A DNA stretch of 64,000 bases from Flavobacterium sp. PMTSA4 (GTDB lineage: Bacteria > Bacteroidota > Bacteroidia > Flavobacteriales > Flavobacteriaceae): positions 1,984,001-2,048,000 of the forward strand of contig NZ_CP134890.1 in NCBI RefSeq assembly GCF_032098525.1. Direction: 5' to 3'. How positions within the stretch are numbered: the first letter of the stretch is position 1; every line of letters begins with the position of its first letter. Made by a program: the position numbers and the translations under genes. This document shows, one piece after another, positions 19,301 through 25,307 of this stretch. The notes beneath the pieces are model-generated. The model saw only the letters and a list, made by a program, of their open reading frames with translations. It did not search any database and was not told the DNA's origin.

Positions 19301-21994
19301 GTTGAAGGAACAACTGTCACCACTTTATCTACAATCCCTATAATAAATTTCGGTCCAAGTTATCAACCTGTTGTGAAGGTTAGAAAAACTGCAACAGGCG
19401 TCCAGTATGTAGCACCTACGAGTACTTATAACTTAACTGTCGCCGATTTCAATACAAAGACAGCTAAATTAAGAATCGATTTTTTAAAACCAAATACGGC
19501 AATTTCAAACTTAAAAATAATCCCAGAGGAGATATATAATATTACGTCTGAAGTGGCATTATCGGTGAAGAAAATAAATATCAACACCTATAAACCTAGA
19601 TTATCAATTTCAAAGTATACCAAAACATTAAACAATAATGATGTTTCTTTAAGCATCTACAGTATTGAACCACCAAGTACTACGGCTGTGGATTTCTCAG
19701 TTGAATTTAATACTAGTTTTAATGGCTTTTCAACGGTAAAACTTAATGGGGTGCAAACAACAGTAGGGAGCTCTTGGACAACTCCTACAACTCCTAGTAC
19801 TACAACCCCAACAACCAGTAAGTTAGGAAGTTTTGTAGCTTCCAACCTTGCTGCTGTCGATTTTGACATGTGTTTCCTTAACTATAGTTTTAATACTATA
19901 AATGACAATTATAGTTTTGATGACAATGCGAGTCCATTAGCCCCTACTGGCTCAGGAAGTTCAAATGCTACAATGGCTTTGAATGGTGCTATCAGAGATT
20001 ATGGACCATGTTTGTTAGACCAAGATCAAGATAGTTTATATGATATTTATGAGGTCATTTTTAACCCTGACGGCTCAATAGTATATACTGATACGGATGG
20101 AGATGGATGTCCTAACTATCTAGATGCTGATGATGATAACGATGGAATTAGAACCAATTATGAAGGTGCTGATTTAGATGGCGATCATAATCCAAACACA
20201 GGTGTAGTTTGGAATCACGATGCTACATCTGCTACCAATCCAGATGCTATTCCAGATTATTTAGATCCAGATGATGATGGAGATGGAATTTATACTATTT
20301 ATGAAGGTGCCAATCCAAACTTTGCAAATTTTCCTTTAACGACAAACATTCCAAATTTTTCTGTTGATACTGATGGTGATGGGCTACCAAATTATTGGGA
20401 CAATGATGATGACAATGATGGGTTATATACTTATTACGAAATGGCAGATTTGGATGGTGACCATAATCCAAGTGATGCCGTAAATACTGATGGATATCCA
20501 ACGGTGAACCCAAATAGTAGTTGGGTTGATTTGGTGCCTAATTATTTAGATGTTGATGATGATGGTGATGGAATTTTAACAATTTATGAGTTTGCAGATC
20601 CTAATCATGATGGTAATCCTAATGATGCGCTTAATACCGATGCTGTGGCACCTCCAGGAAATACAAGCGTGCAAACTGACAGCATACCAAATTACTTAGA
20701 TGTAGATGATGATGGTGACGGTTATCAAACATGGGAGTTTATTGAAGGTGGTCCAGGTTTTGTGAATTATCCTTCACCAGGTTCTCCGTATACTTTAGAT
20801 GATGATAGTAATGGAATTCCTAATTACTTAGATTATAATGACTCTAATTACCAACCAATAGAACTAACAGGTCCATTCTCTTTCCAAGAGTACTCAGATT
20901 TAATTGGTGATAAGAGGTATGAATTGTCAAATCATCTTGGAAATGTACTCATTGTAATCAATGATAAAAAGATTCCTTTTCATCCAGAGAAAAATTATAC
21001 ACACCATTTTAATGCAGACATAATTGCATACAATGATTACTATCCTTTCGGGTCTCTCGTACCAAACCGCCACGGCTCCAATAGCGACTACCGCTACGGC
21101 TTCCAAGGACAGGAAAAAGACGATGAAATCAAAGGGGAAGGGAATAGTGTTAATTTTAATTTTAGAATGCATGATCCGCGTATTGGACGTTTCTTTGCGA
21201 GTGATCCTCTTTTTAAATCTTATCCTCAATTGAGTCCTTATACTTTTAGTGGAAATAGGGTTTTTGATGCAATCGAATTAGAAGGTTTGGAACCACATAT
21301 ACTTTTTTCAAGTTTAACAGATGCTGCTATGAATTTTGGTGAACAATATAACGGCTATTCAATTAGAACAGGTAAAGAAGTTGGTACTCAATTTTATAAA
21401 ATTCAAGACAAAGATGGAATAATAAAATATGCTTATACTAATCCGGTATATGGAGTAAAAGATCCAAGTGGCAAAAATGAGCATTCACAAGTAAGAGTGT
21501 TACAGTCAAATGATAAGCCCAAAGAAGCAGAATATGTAGGAGATGGTCATACCCATGCCTTTGATAATAACATGATAAAACAAACATTATTCACCAAAGG
21601 GAAATATTCGAATCGAAGTTATGATGAGAATTCTACTCCTAAAGAAGTAGAACGTTTACAGAAATATAAATTAGGTGTGATGTATGAATATTATTTTAAT
21701 GAGGGTTCGAATGCTCCAAGTGAAAGTTTTAATGGAGACGATTATGTGTGGGAATATCAGATTACTAGACTAGGTGAAAATTTTATTAGATCATATTTAT
21801 TTACTCCTAGTGGGTTGGTATATTCAGTAAAGAGTGTAGATGGTAAACCTGTATGGGAAGTAATGAAATATATGTCAGGTTGCAATCCAAGTGATACAAA
21901 CTCAGTTACGAGAATGAATGATGTAAGTCCAGATCATGAGCCTGTTGTTCCTCCTTCAAGTGATGAGAATAAAGTAGATCCAAATCAAGATTAA
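10322..21994 (+). CDS. Giant RHS-repeat polymorphic toxin protein
   Basis: A 3890-residue exported protein (N-terminal signal KKGLLIFLFIQSCFVVGQ). Residues about 100-700 are the usual RHS N-terminal region (YDTQGRPAVEILPAPVNR; DPQGRTVATAL). Residues about 1616-1665 hold thrombospondin type-3-like Asp-rich repeats (DNDNDGIPNYVDNCPDN). Residues about 2090-2760 are YD/RHS repeats (KYNSLNQLVWQQTPDGG; FAYDRLGRIIAS) ending in EHHLYGSSRIGLEEK. Then follows a roughly 760-residue insertion that includes a second Asp-rich block (about 3236-3506). The RHS core resumes with YELSNHLGNVLIVINDKK, YPFGS and YGFQGQEKDDE, ending at DPLFKSYPQLSPYTFSGNR. The last 230 residues are the variable effector module, listed separately. 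RHS proteins encapsulate and deliver such C-terminal toxins. The protein is unusually long for a Bacteroidota RHS because of the insertions. The downstream gene starts 9 bases after the stop. Confidence 0.9.
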   Translation: MKNSNVSQKRRILKKGLLIFLFIQSCFVVGQKNYFTAPVVTMPYNQINAFTSAENIDPQHTMPNHISINPRAYVKLKIDNEIGPFRWVRVNLKLLIIPILADGHDDSANEFTRELVAEYNPAGNAANFSDLAVCELKNSYGVRIKVLDATTIDIVSGSSYNYVNQNVSIDLTFETERYYLLTEQLPAITSQIINDEEGLPASLFLNWSQLTGAYQYELEWTWVDNYDIDGSPLSEGQIYFSTRDFELNNSRIRTSDTNYEIPLIYARGYIIYRVRAIGRFIDNFTDVNKEYFGPWSSGSYYKYTVEDWQNSTISISEHEGNKNWQFQASYAENGKKKEVVSYFDGSLRNRQTVTKINSEKNSVIVGEVIYDTQGRPAVEILPAPVNRNFIKYFKDLNRAVNGDIYTHLDFDWDSISETQCNIPPRPMSNESGSSKYYSKINDMDSPFRDFIPNAFGYPFSQIEYTADNTGRIARKGGVGVAHQLGTNHEMKYFYSVPHQEELNRLFGYHVGFVSHYKKNIVVDPNGQVSVSYLDPQGRTVATALTAENPESLQGLEDANSAYQEISVDLLSKVNATDYDTELDNNELYSSSNFFNHNDILKVSKQIGVAGNNIAHIFNYSVKNETVFIPEICEEKYSFVYDLTISLKDNCTRDLFSVPNGVITIGEEGIGTQALVNYQQSFNPANLLLSTGSYSLVKELKVNQNTLQNYANHYVEMLTNPEIGGSCYIDPHGFSPEQFNIDCNTTCEECTQSIGTKCNYVLKQLKNIYNVPEGNNAVFVQNSSTCAVTVNNSQITETINFGQPISQEVINAQVTRIIADWNLLSTACDKICGDKFASSCSINRTILSNDVSPGGQYATTISMTQNYQATGDSSNLNTSTLSVFNENNQLVYNGILNNTGGGNFNWRNPITPYKESDGTESKIYVTNTGVTGYSPPFVSGTLLVENGLEFVRPQNLLNVDDFISNWRPSWAASLLPYHPEYCYLMYSDALCGVTKSVSIHEFNENGTINSVTPSNLTSDQYDSYLGFIDTFDKAITAGLFSASNPDGSNNHLIYNNDPYFNSLINSFETGTLFQYRKDIMLEALNQQYETNLLNPNLTPDPNIASNYANLYKAAVMMARCNAIQVCSYTPVNFNNLTDVEKNRIWNTYKNLYISLKQRIKHVFINVYAKSQGCFNGCIGDMGTDNITNVISNYTSYGPSAQNTFQLINTFISQNDPSTSVTHPTLCDAAINGSYESKIKRFIPIDFAYDSDETATNAINDLMALNAYQYYAQTGNCPLVNDLNLFLGGLFEDINLANTVGLNGWNIIGQGLTASLFEDITGTPIPSSTNPTMTVTTNGSTAEFSFTPLSSSYVGTAPQIRLTIPVGANINWNNYNATGTGGWKIIATSQLYYDEANSNLTANPPISAFQVIARVCDTNNTNFRDVILTGTTIAKIGSCHLEGEPGDGQVLVPTENTNCNKKELFANALKDLMNYLVDNNLVTQQVDISNLPVFVNGFLYIYLGIQPGDLVQWNGYGGGSQSFAIFINNMPRLAVSSQAGGSNWIINSISSITIGYVYVGGLGPNNIPSQANLMDIVFETENGPQTVNAQIFTWYGAKLPLYFSCCSPCGEWDFNGDGTGDLCDGPTDHDNDNDGIPNYVDNCPDNYNPNQEDSDNDGIGDVCEYYTNINGATACQLNVEEEIIHENNIKNILNYFIDPNNHIVTSQGYYYINLTPTNTISEFSTYVQQGNLQVLFQSLRNSFHNLDPNYNVPVSLAEVGMSCNNTFTGITFTSGLLSHNYSSLNIWFNFNSNVSHVNSFDIVNNNTAILHYVDNQGIPQIQAVSFSFLTTYSATENSSDALGSLFCSFLSQNNYVYPTQSRMSHERLPKLSTNDGKTFYYSHQNRAEEPSNAGSNSCDCIPQTVAPVACEENYYIYKDIMNSFGLLEAPNFLSDEQFCGLNMQYIVVSYKYYLQTLGVTSIDDVNYLSIGEFGDTYLNYGYANINNVIDNYKVYAAENSQDPDRLFWNNYVNTIYVATMTDCPPAPLPLTPFPVTLNSPCDELMTNISATYELDSYNAYIEYLRREFIRKYIEQAMKVAVENFTMNYKDKEYQYTLYYYDQAGNLIQTVAPEGVDRLNSSLNNGINNHRNSINPVENPTYVPSHSFKTEYKYNSLNQLVWQQTPDGGITKFAYDRLGRIIASQNAKQSVIDEGTKSERFSYTVYDFLGRITEAGEIFVLPNSYTITEEGRLEQGSLIVDAFYNFISKREVTITIYTEDPIVESYNNIHASDLFLTNNTANYQISHSNRNRVTGIFYYNDYGSPDKFDNAIFYNYDVHGNVKEQVTYNMFLRQLSCSDGEIINENGQLNDCEKHLKRVLYEYDLISGNVNKVIFQPKKADQFIHKYNYDADNRIVDVQTSPDGIIWEKDADYKYYPHGPLARSEIGDKKVQGVDYAYTLQGWLKVVNGENLVEPKNDMGTDGDMNLITKTKDAFGYSLNYFSEKNVQDYVAINNDNGTNSYRPLMFGRDNSITGNGNNLYNGNIKQMTTGLRVNEDNLLTVQKNNYYYDQLNRIIALKSAAVKPSSGGYSDISSSYGTSYSYDRNGNILSLVRSAAKQDGNIIVMDDLKYEYQEGTNKLKIVGDASSATNAMDFNNDLEDQLAQLAALGISYDPADLNTSNYIYDNIGQLIEDKSEGLRIFWRVDGKIKRIIKSLNGVTTFISFEYDGLGNRISKEISIEGEDKVVTTYYARDAQGNVLGVYNFIRKNENESTLNELYIKEHHLYGSSRIGLEEKNLLVYTNAPIKKGKRTNVEENKSQEVKKPDVVAVEVQMPRVVDPSTIFAQVACISNPLPVVRDFSLNLGFNKFATWNTNGVALSNPTPANVSLSTNIRINQDASLPVNSTNYDLGKIVFSGNTPVIPIAASSLLPIPSCYNIATNPDNSIFIERPQINGCTTTSFQPNNIIFNAYQSGSLEYSIVDLVNRYDVVTVGFVVDNIFYGMKAFISGDNLKIARVEGTTVTTLSTIPIINFGPSYQPVVKVRKTATGVQYVAPTSTYNLTVADFNTKTAKLRIDFLKPNTAISNLKIIPEEIYNITSEVALSVKKININTYKPRLSISKYTKTLNNNDVSLSIYSIEPPSTTAVDFSVEFNTSFNGFSTVKLNGVQTTVGSSWTTPTTPSTTTPTTSKLGSFVASNLAAVDFDMCFLNYSFNTINDNYSFDDNASPLAPTGSGSSNATMALNGAIRDYGPCLLDQDQDSLYDIYEVIFNPDGSIVYTDTDGDGCPNYLDADDDNDGIRTNYEGADLDGDHNPNTGVVWNHDATSATNPDAIPDYLDPDDDGDGIYTIYEGANPNFANFPLTTNIPNFSVDTDGDGLPNYWDNDDDNDGLYTYYEMADLDGDHNPSDAVNTDGYPTVNPNSSWVDLVPNYLDVDDDGDGILTIYEFADPNHDGNPNDALNTDAVAPPGNTSVQTDSIPNYLDVDDDGDGYQTWEFIEGGPGFVNYPSPGSPYTLDDDSNGIPNYLDYNDSNYQPIELTGPFSFQEYSDLIGDKRYELSNHLGNVLIVINDKKIPFHPEKNYTHHFNADIIAYNDYYPFGSLVPNRHGSNSDYRYGFQGQEKDDEIKGEGNSVNFNFRMHDPRIGRFFASDPLFKSYPQLSPYTFSGNRVFDAIELEGLEPHILFSSLTDAAMNFGEQYNGYSIRTGKEVGTQFYKIQDKDGIIKYAYTNPVYGVKDPSGKNEHSQVRVLQSNDKPKEAEYVGDGHTHAFDNNMIKQTLFTKGKYSNRSYDENSTPKEVERLQKYKLGVMYEYYFNEGSNAPSESFNGDDYVWEYQITRLGENFIRSYLFTPSGLVYSVKSVDGKPVWEVMKYMSGCNPSDTNSVTRMNDVSPDHEPVVPPSSDENKVDPNQD
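20030..20840 (+). repeat. Tandem Asp-rich (thrombospondin type-3-like) repeat block inside the RHS gene
   Basis: The coding sequence repeatedly reads DxDxDGxPNYLDxDDDNDG, DPDDDGDGIYTIYEGA, DVDDDGDGILTIYEFA and similar, with GAT/GAC-rich DNA. Five to six copies are spaced about 40-50 residues apart. Such blocks bind Ca2+ in thrombospondin-type proteins and in Bacteroidota adhesins. Here they sit between the two conserved halves of the RHS core. Confidence 0.75.
21299..21994 (+). other. RHS C-terminal effector module, DUF4329-like with GHTH motif
   Basis: This is the segment of the RHS gene after the conserved core (from after GLEPH, residues about 3660-3890). The first 100 residues read DAAMNFGEQYNGYSI, then YKIQDKDGIIKYAYTNPVYG, then VGDGHTHAF. 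That pattern (DA..F...YN..S, dG.Y.YT.P..G, GHTH) fits DUF4329/JAB-like domains found at the ends of polymorphic toxins. JAB-fold domains use His-x-His and an Asp for metal binding. The GHTH here could serve this, but the full ligand set is not evident, so catalytic activity is inference. A further 100 residues follow with no family I recognise (YVWEYQITRLGENFIR). Confidence 0.5.
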
Positions 21995-22003
21995 ATATTA
22001 TTT

Positions 22004-22804
22004 ATGAAAAAAATAACAATATTATTGGTTTTTATTTTATCTGCAATAAACTCTACTGCCAATCAATCTTATTTGATTCAAGCAAAAAATGGAAGAGTTA
22101 ATATGTTTGGAAGTTTTTCTTATAGAAATGAAAAAGCTAATAAACTTATTATTCTAGGAAGCTATGTCAATTTAACTATGAGATCACTGAAATTAAACAA
22201 AAAAATAGATTTAAGTTTTTATGAGCGACCAAAAGATTCTATTGAATTTCATTTTACAAAAAATGAAAGGACAATAAAAATAAGAATATATGCAGCTGAT
22301 ATTGATTTTGAAAAACAATTGATAAATATTTTCCAGATTTTGAATCAGTCTAATGGAAATAAAATGGAGTTATATCAAACGAAAGAAATAATAAAACAAG
22401 TTTTACAAAATAAAATTTACAGGCCTGATATTATTAAAGAGCTAGACAAAGAGGGAAATATATCTTATTATGTCTCCAATAATAAATTTTATTTTTATAA
22501 AAAAGAAGGAAATAATGTTCTTGAAATTAAATCATTTGATAATATAATTGATTTTTTTAATGCACACAATGATAAACTGTTTATCGTCATTAACGACAAC
22601 GAAATCATATATGTAAATCACTTATCATCCTTACCCATTGTCAAAAGTATTCTAATCGATGGAGTGTTAATTTTTAATCGACCATTAAAATTATATTATC
22701 TTTCAGATGGTGTTTTAGTTATTGATGTTATACCTTTCTCTATCAAAGATGGGAAAACATATTATTATAATACAAATAGCGGAAAATTTTTAGATAAAAT
22801 ATAA
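22004..22804 (+). CDS. Exported protein after RHS toxin, candidate immunity protein
   Basis: A 266-residue protein starting 9 bases after the RHS stop. It has a clear signal peptide (KKITILLVFILSAINSTA), then a beta-rich, lysine-rich body (SYLIQAKNGRVNMFGSFSY; YVNHLSSLPIVKSILIDGV). I recognise no family. Position and co-transcription make it the best candidate for the immunity protein of the RHS C-terminal module. Because it is exported, any neutralisation would happen in the periplasm or at the envelope rather than in the cytoplasm. The alternative is an accessory envelope protein. The DNA is very AT-rich compared with the flanking intergenic repeat. Confidence 0.55.
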   Translation: MKKITILLVFILSAINSTANQSYLIQAKNGRVNMFGSFSYRNEKANKLIILGSYVNLTMRSLKLNKKIDLSFYERPKDSIEFHFTKNERTIKIRIYAADIDFEKQLINIFQILNQSNGNKMELYQTKEIIKQVLQNKIYRPDIIKELDKEGNISYYVSNNKFYFYKKEGNNVLEIKSFDNIIDFFNAHNDKLFIVINDNEIIYVNHLSSLPIVKSILIDGVLIFNRPLKLYYLSDGVLVIDVIPFSIKDGKTYYYNTNSGKFLDKI

Positions 22805-22831
22805 ATAGAATTTTTTACTCAAATTTCCCCC

Positions 22832-22915
22832 GCTACCGCCCGAATCCATTCACGTTGTAAAAGGTAAATTGAAAACGAAAAATCTAAAAGCTACCGCGCG
22901 AGTCTCTCGCGTTGT
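22832..22915. repeat. Two imperfect 26-27 bp direct repeats with an inner hairpin
   Basis: GCTACCGCCCG...CACGTTGT (22832-22858) and GCTACCGCGCG...CGCGTTGT (22890-22915) are related copies 58 bases apart. The second contains a GC-rich hairpin CGCGAG-TCT-CTCGCG (22897-22911). They lie in the 257-base gap between the convergent RHS operon and recombinase gene, with no ORF. This GC-rich patch in AT-rich DNA looks like a dispersed REP-type repeat or a transcription end. A recombination-site role is possible but unproven. Confidence 0.5.
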
Positions 22916-22963
22916 TCTTGATATAAAAGAAATTTAAAAACAAAAATCCTATACATAAAGTCC

Positions 22964-22993
22964 CAGCTGCGCAAAGTCTCCTGACTTTGAGCT
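22964..22993. repeat. Palindromic repeat, copy A (CAAAGTC-TCCT-GACTTTG)
   Basis: CAGCTGCGCAAAGTCTCCTG followed by ACTTTGAGCT. It holds a perfect 7-bp inverted repeat with a 4-base loop (22972-22989) and outer AGCT arms. A closely related copy is at 44691-44717 (18 of the first 20 bases or better shared) and a third palindromic relative at 36715-36736. All three lie between gene modules. Confidence 0.7.
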
Positions 22994-23061
22994 ACTCAAT
23001 AATAAAATTTTATAGTCCTTACCACTATAAAAAATTAATAATCACTTATTGCTTAGTTATT

Positions 23062-24102
23062 TCAATACTCAGACAACTTATTATAAACCTTATCAATCTC
23101 TTGATCAATATACACCTGTGCATAATGCACGTAGCGGTTAAAAGAACTGCTAGCATTGCTGTGACCACTCACTTTTCTAACCAGATGTTCAGGCATCCCC
23201 AAGATGAGCAACGTGGTAATGGCAGTTCTTCGCATCATATGCGAACTCATTTTATCGCAAAAACGATTCTTTTTATCCCTTGCTTGCAAGTGTTTCGTTT
23301 TACCTTGTTGCTCTCTCGAAATCGAAACTTCTGAAACAAAATTCGCTTTTTCACCAATAAGCTTGAGCATTCTATTAAAATTAAAAAGACTAATCTTTCC
23401 AAAAACGGCCTGCTTAGAATGCTTCGGTTTATACTTCAAATAAATAGCAACAGCATAGGGAGGCAGCTTAACAGAAGTAAAGGTTTTCGTTTTCTTAGAC
23501 TTTAATTTCAAATACCAATCATCACCATTCAACTCAAAATTCTTCGAAGTAAGCATAAAAATATCCGAATAACGAAGTCCTGTTGTACATCCAAAAACAA
23601 AAATCTCTTTAATTCTCCTCTGATTCTCGGTCAATGAAGCATCAAAATCAACATCATGTATCAAAAATTTCAACTGTTCGGGCGACAATACCAAAATATC
23701 AATTTCCTCTTTCCTAACATAAAAGTTTTTATGAAAATCCCCAACCATAATGTTTTTATCTGATTGAAGATAATTGAAAAATACTCGGATAGTTTTAATC
23801 GACGATCCTACATAATTATCAAAACAACCTTTCTTATAAAGATAACCAGTAAAATTTTTATAAAACTTCTTCCAGTAATTCTTCTCACTGACCATCTCCC
23901 TAGAATTCAACTTTTGAACATCACAAATCCGCAAATCAAAACCCGTTTCCTCACAAAACTTACTTAAATTATTTAAAACATAAACATAGGATTTAACAGA
24001 ACTCTTAGTAATGCGCTCTCCATTCTTCTTCAATCGTTTCCCCGATTCACAATCCTTAACAAATTGTGTAAAGAGAGGCAAAAAAGGATAGGTTTTTTTC
24101 AT
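23062..24102 (-). CDS. Tyrosine recombinase/integrase (phage_int_SAM_5 type)
   Basis: A 346-residue site-specific recombinase. The N-terminal SAM-like core-binding domain spans about 1-150 (YPFLPLFTQFVKDCESGKR; SVKSYVYVLNNL). The catalytic domain spans about 165-340, with Arg in GCTTGLRYSDIFML, a Lys strand (SKKTKTF), HxxR in HMMRRTAIT, the second His in VSGHSNASSSF and the probable nucleophile Tyr in FNRYVHYAQ. All catalytic residues are visible, so the enzyme looks intact. It is convergent to the RHS operon and divergent from the AraC gene. Genes of this type move or invert genomic islands and promoters in Bacteroidota. I saw no obvious att pair, but palindromic repeats lie just beyond its 3' end. 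Confidence 0.9.
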   Translation of the reverse strand: MKKTYPFLPLFTQFVKDCESGKRLKKNGERITKSSVKSYVYVLNNLSKFCEETGFDLRICDVQKLNSREMVSEKNYWKKFYKNFTGYLYKKGCFDNYVGSSIKTIRVFFNYLQSDKNIMVGDFHKNFYVRKEEIDILVLSPEQLKFLIHDVDFDASLTENQRRIKEIFVFGCTTGLRYSDIFMLTSKNFELNGDDWYLKLKSKKTKTFTSVKLPPYAVAIYLKYKPKHSKQAVFGKISLFNFNRMLKLIGEKANFVSEVSISREQQGKTKHLQARDKKNRFCDKMSSHMMRRTAITTLLILGMPEHLVRKVSGHSNASSSFNRYVHYAQVYIDQEIDKVYNKLSEY

Positions 24103-24304
24103 CTTAAATGGGTAAAACTAACAAGGCACAAACAACTTAAACATCAAAAGCCAAGAAAATAAAACTTAAGAACTACAATGATAGCACCTTTTTATCAAAT
24201 ACTAAAAAAATGAACCTCCCATCTAATATAAAAAACGCTTTTTTTTACCCTATTCCATTCCCGAATCCAACACCAAACCATTTTTTACCTCAAAAACGAT
24301 TAGA

Positions 24305-24312
24305 TAAGTTTG
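24305..24312 (+). promoter_or_regulatory. Flavobacterial -7 promoter element of the AraC gene
   Basis: TAAGTTTG matches TAnnTTTG, with a T-rich element (TTTTTT, near 24281) about 17-18 bases upstream acting as a -33-like box. It lies 29 bases before the ATG at 24341, which supports that start rather than an upstream frame. Confidence 0.5.
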
Positions 24313-24340
24313 TGGGTACTATTTCTGTAATACTACCGCA

Positions 24341-25219
24341 ATGGCTTCTCAAAACAACAATCAAATTGCAACTGCCATTTTCCAAATGCTGTTCGAATTA
24401 GCAACGGGAAATTACCGTTTCAGAAAGGAGATGCCTGCTGAGGAAAATTTATTTACTAAAGAAATAGAACTTCTCAACCACTTTGCCAACCTATGGGAAG
24501 AAAAAATAATACACCTCCACTTCCCTACACCATTTTACAGTTTTCAATCTTCAATACAACACACTGTCATAATAAATACAAAAGGTCAAATCCAGTACCT
24601 CTCACCTTCTTTTGCATTCCATTTAAACTACAAACCAATTGAGTTAAAAGAAACCCCTATCTACCAACTACTCCATAAAAATTCGACAGACCTGCTCCAC
24701 AACGAAATAAATCAACTAAGCGAATCTACCATCATACATCTCATTTTCGTTACAACTGACAACCTCTATCTTCCCCACTTTTGCAGTCTATTAAAACTAT
24801 ACCCTTCAGAGCTAATCAGCATCAACCTCATTACAACAATGTTCCAAAACATAGAAGACAACAACCACCTAACAACCAATCCACCAGCAGAACCCGATGA
24901 TACAATCCTCTTCAATAAAATATACAACTTCATAAGCAAAAATACAGAAGAACAACTACCATCAACCAAAGAAATCGCCAAACAATTTGGCGTCAACGAA
25001 TCCAAACTAAAACAAGGATTTAAAGCACACTTCAACACCAGCATATACCAATGCTACAACGACATCCGCCTAAAAAAAGCGTTTGACCTAATTCAAAACA
25101 CAACCTTACAAATCAAAGAAATAGCCTACTCCTGCGGCTTTAACGATTACGTCACCTTCTCCAAAGCCTTCAAAAAGAAATTCGGCTTTGCTCCTGCTAA
25201 TCTGAAAAGACCAGAATAA
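24341..25219 (+). CDS. AraC-family transcriptional regulator
   Basis: A 292-residue protein. Residues about 75-175 look like a PAS-type sensory fold (HTVIINTKGQIQYLSPSFAF). Residues about 205-290 are a full AraC/XylS DNA-binding domain: first helix-turn-helix PSTKEIAKQFGVNESKLKQG, second TTLQIKEIAYSCGFNDYVTF, then the FSKAFKKKFGFAPANLK signature. No membrane segment or export signal, so it is cytoplasmic. It is transcribed away from the recombinase and into the MauE-like gene 88 bases downstream, so it probably controls the adjacent MauE/peptide/SusCD unit. The ligand is unknown. Confidence 0.85.
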   Translation: MASQNNNQIATAIFQMLFELATGNYRFRKEMPAEENLFTKEIELLNHFANLWEEKIIHLHFPTPFYSFQSSIQHTVIINTKGQIQYLSPSFAFHLNYKPIELKETPIYQLLHKNSTDLLHNEINQLSESTIIHLIFVTTDNLYLPHFCSLLKLYPSELISINLITTMFQNIEDNNHLTTNPPAEPDDTILFNKIYNFISKNTEEQLPSTKEIAKQFGVNESKLKQGFKAHFNTSIYQCYNDIRLKKAFDLIQNTTLQIKEIAYSCGFNDYVTFSKAFKKKFGFAPANLKRPE

Positions 25220-25307
25220 GGTTTGTTCAAAATTGAATAGTCAAAATCCAAAATAAACAAGACAAACTCTTATGTAAAACAGAACTTTACAATAAAAATA
25301 AGGAAAA

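Noticed and set aside
24210..24401. Small ORF before the AraC gene
   Set aside because: It overlaps the AraC promoter and start in another frame, has no recognisable protein features, and is best explained as chance.
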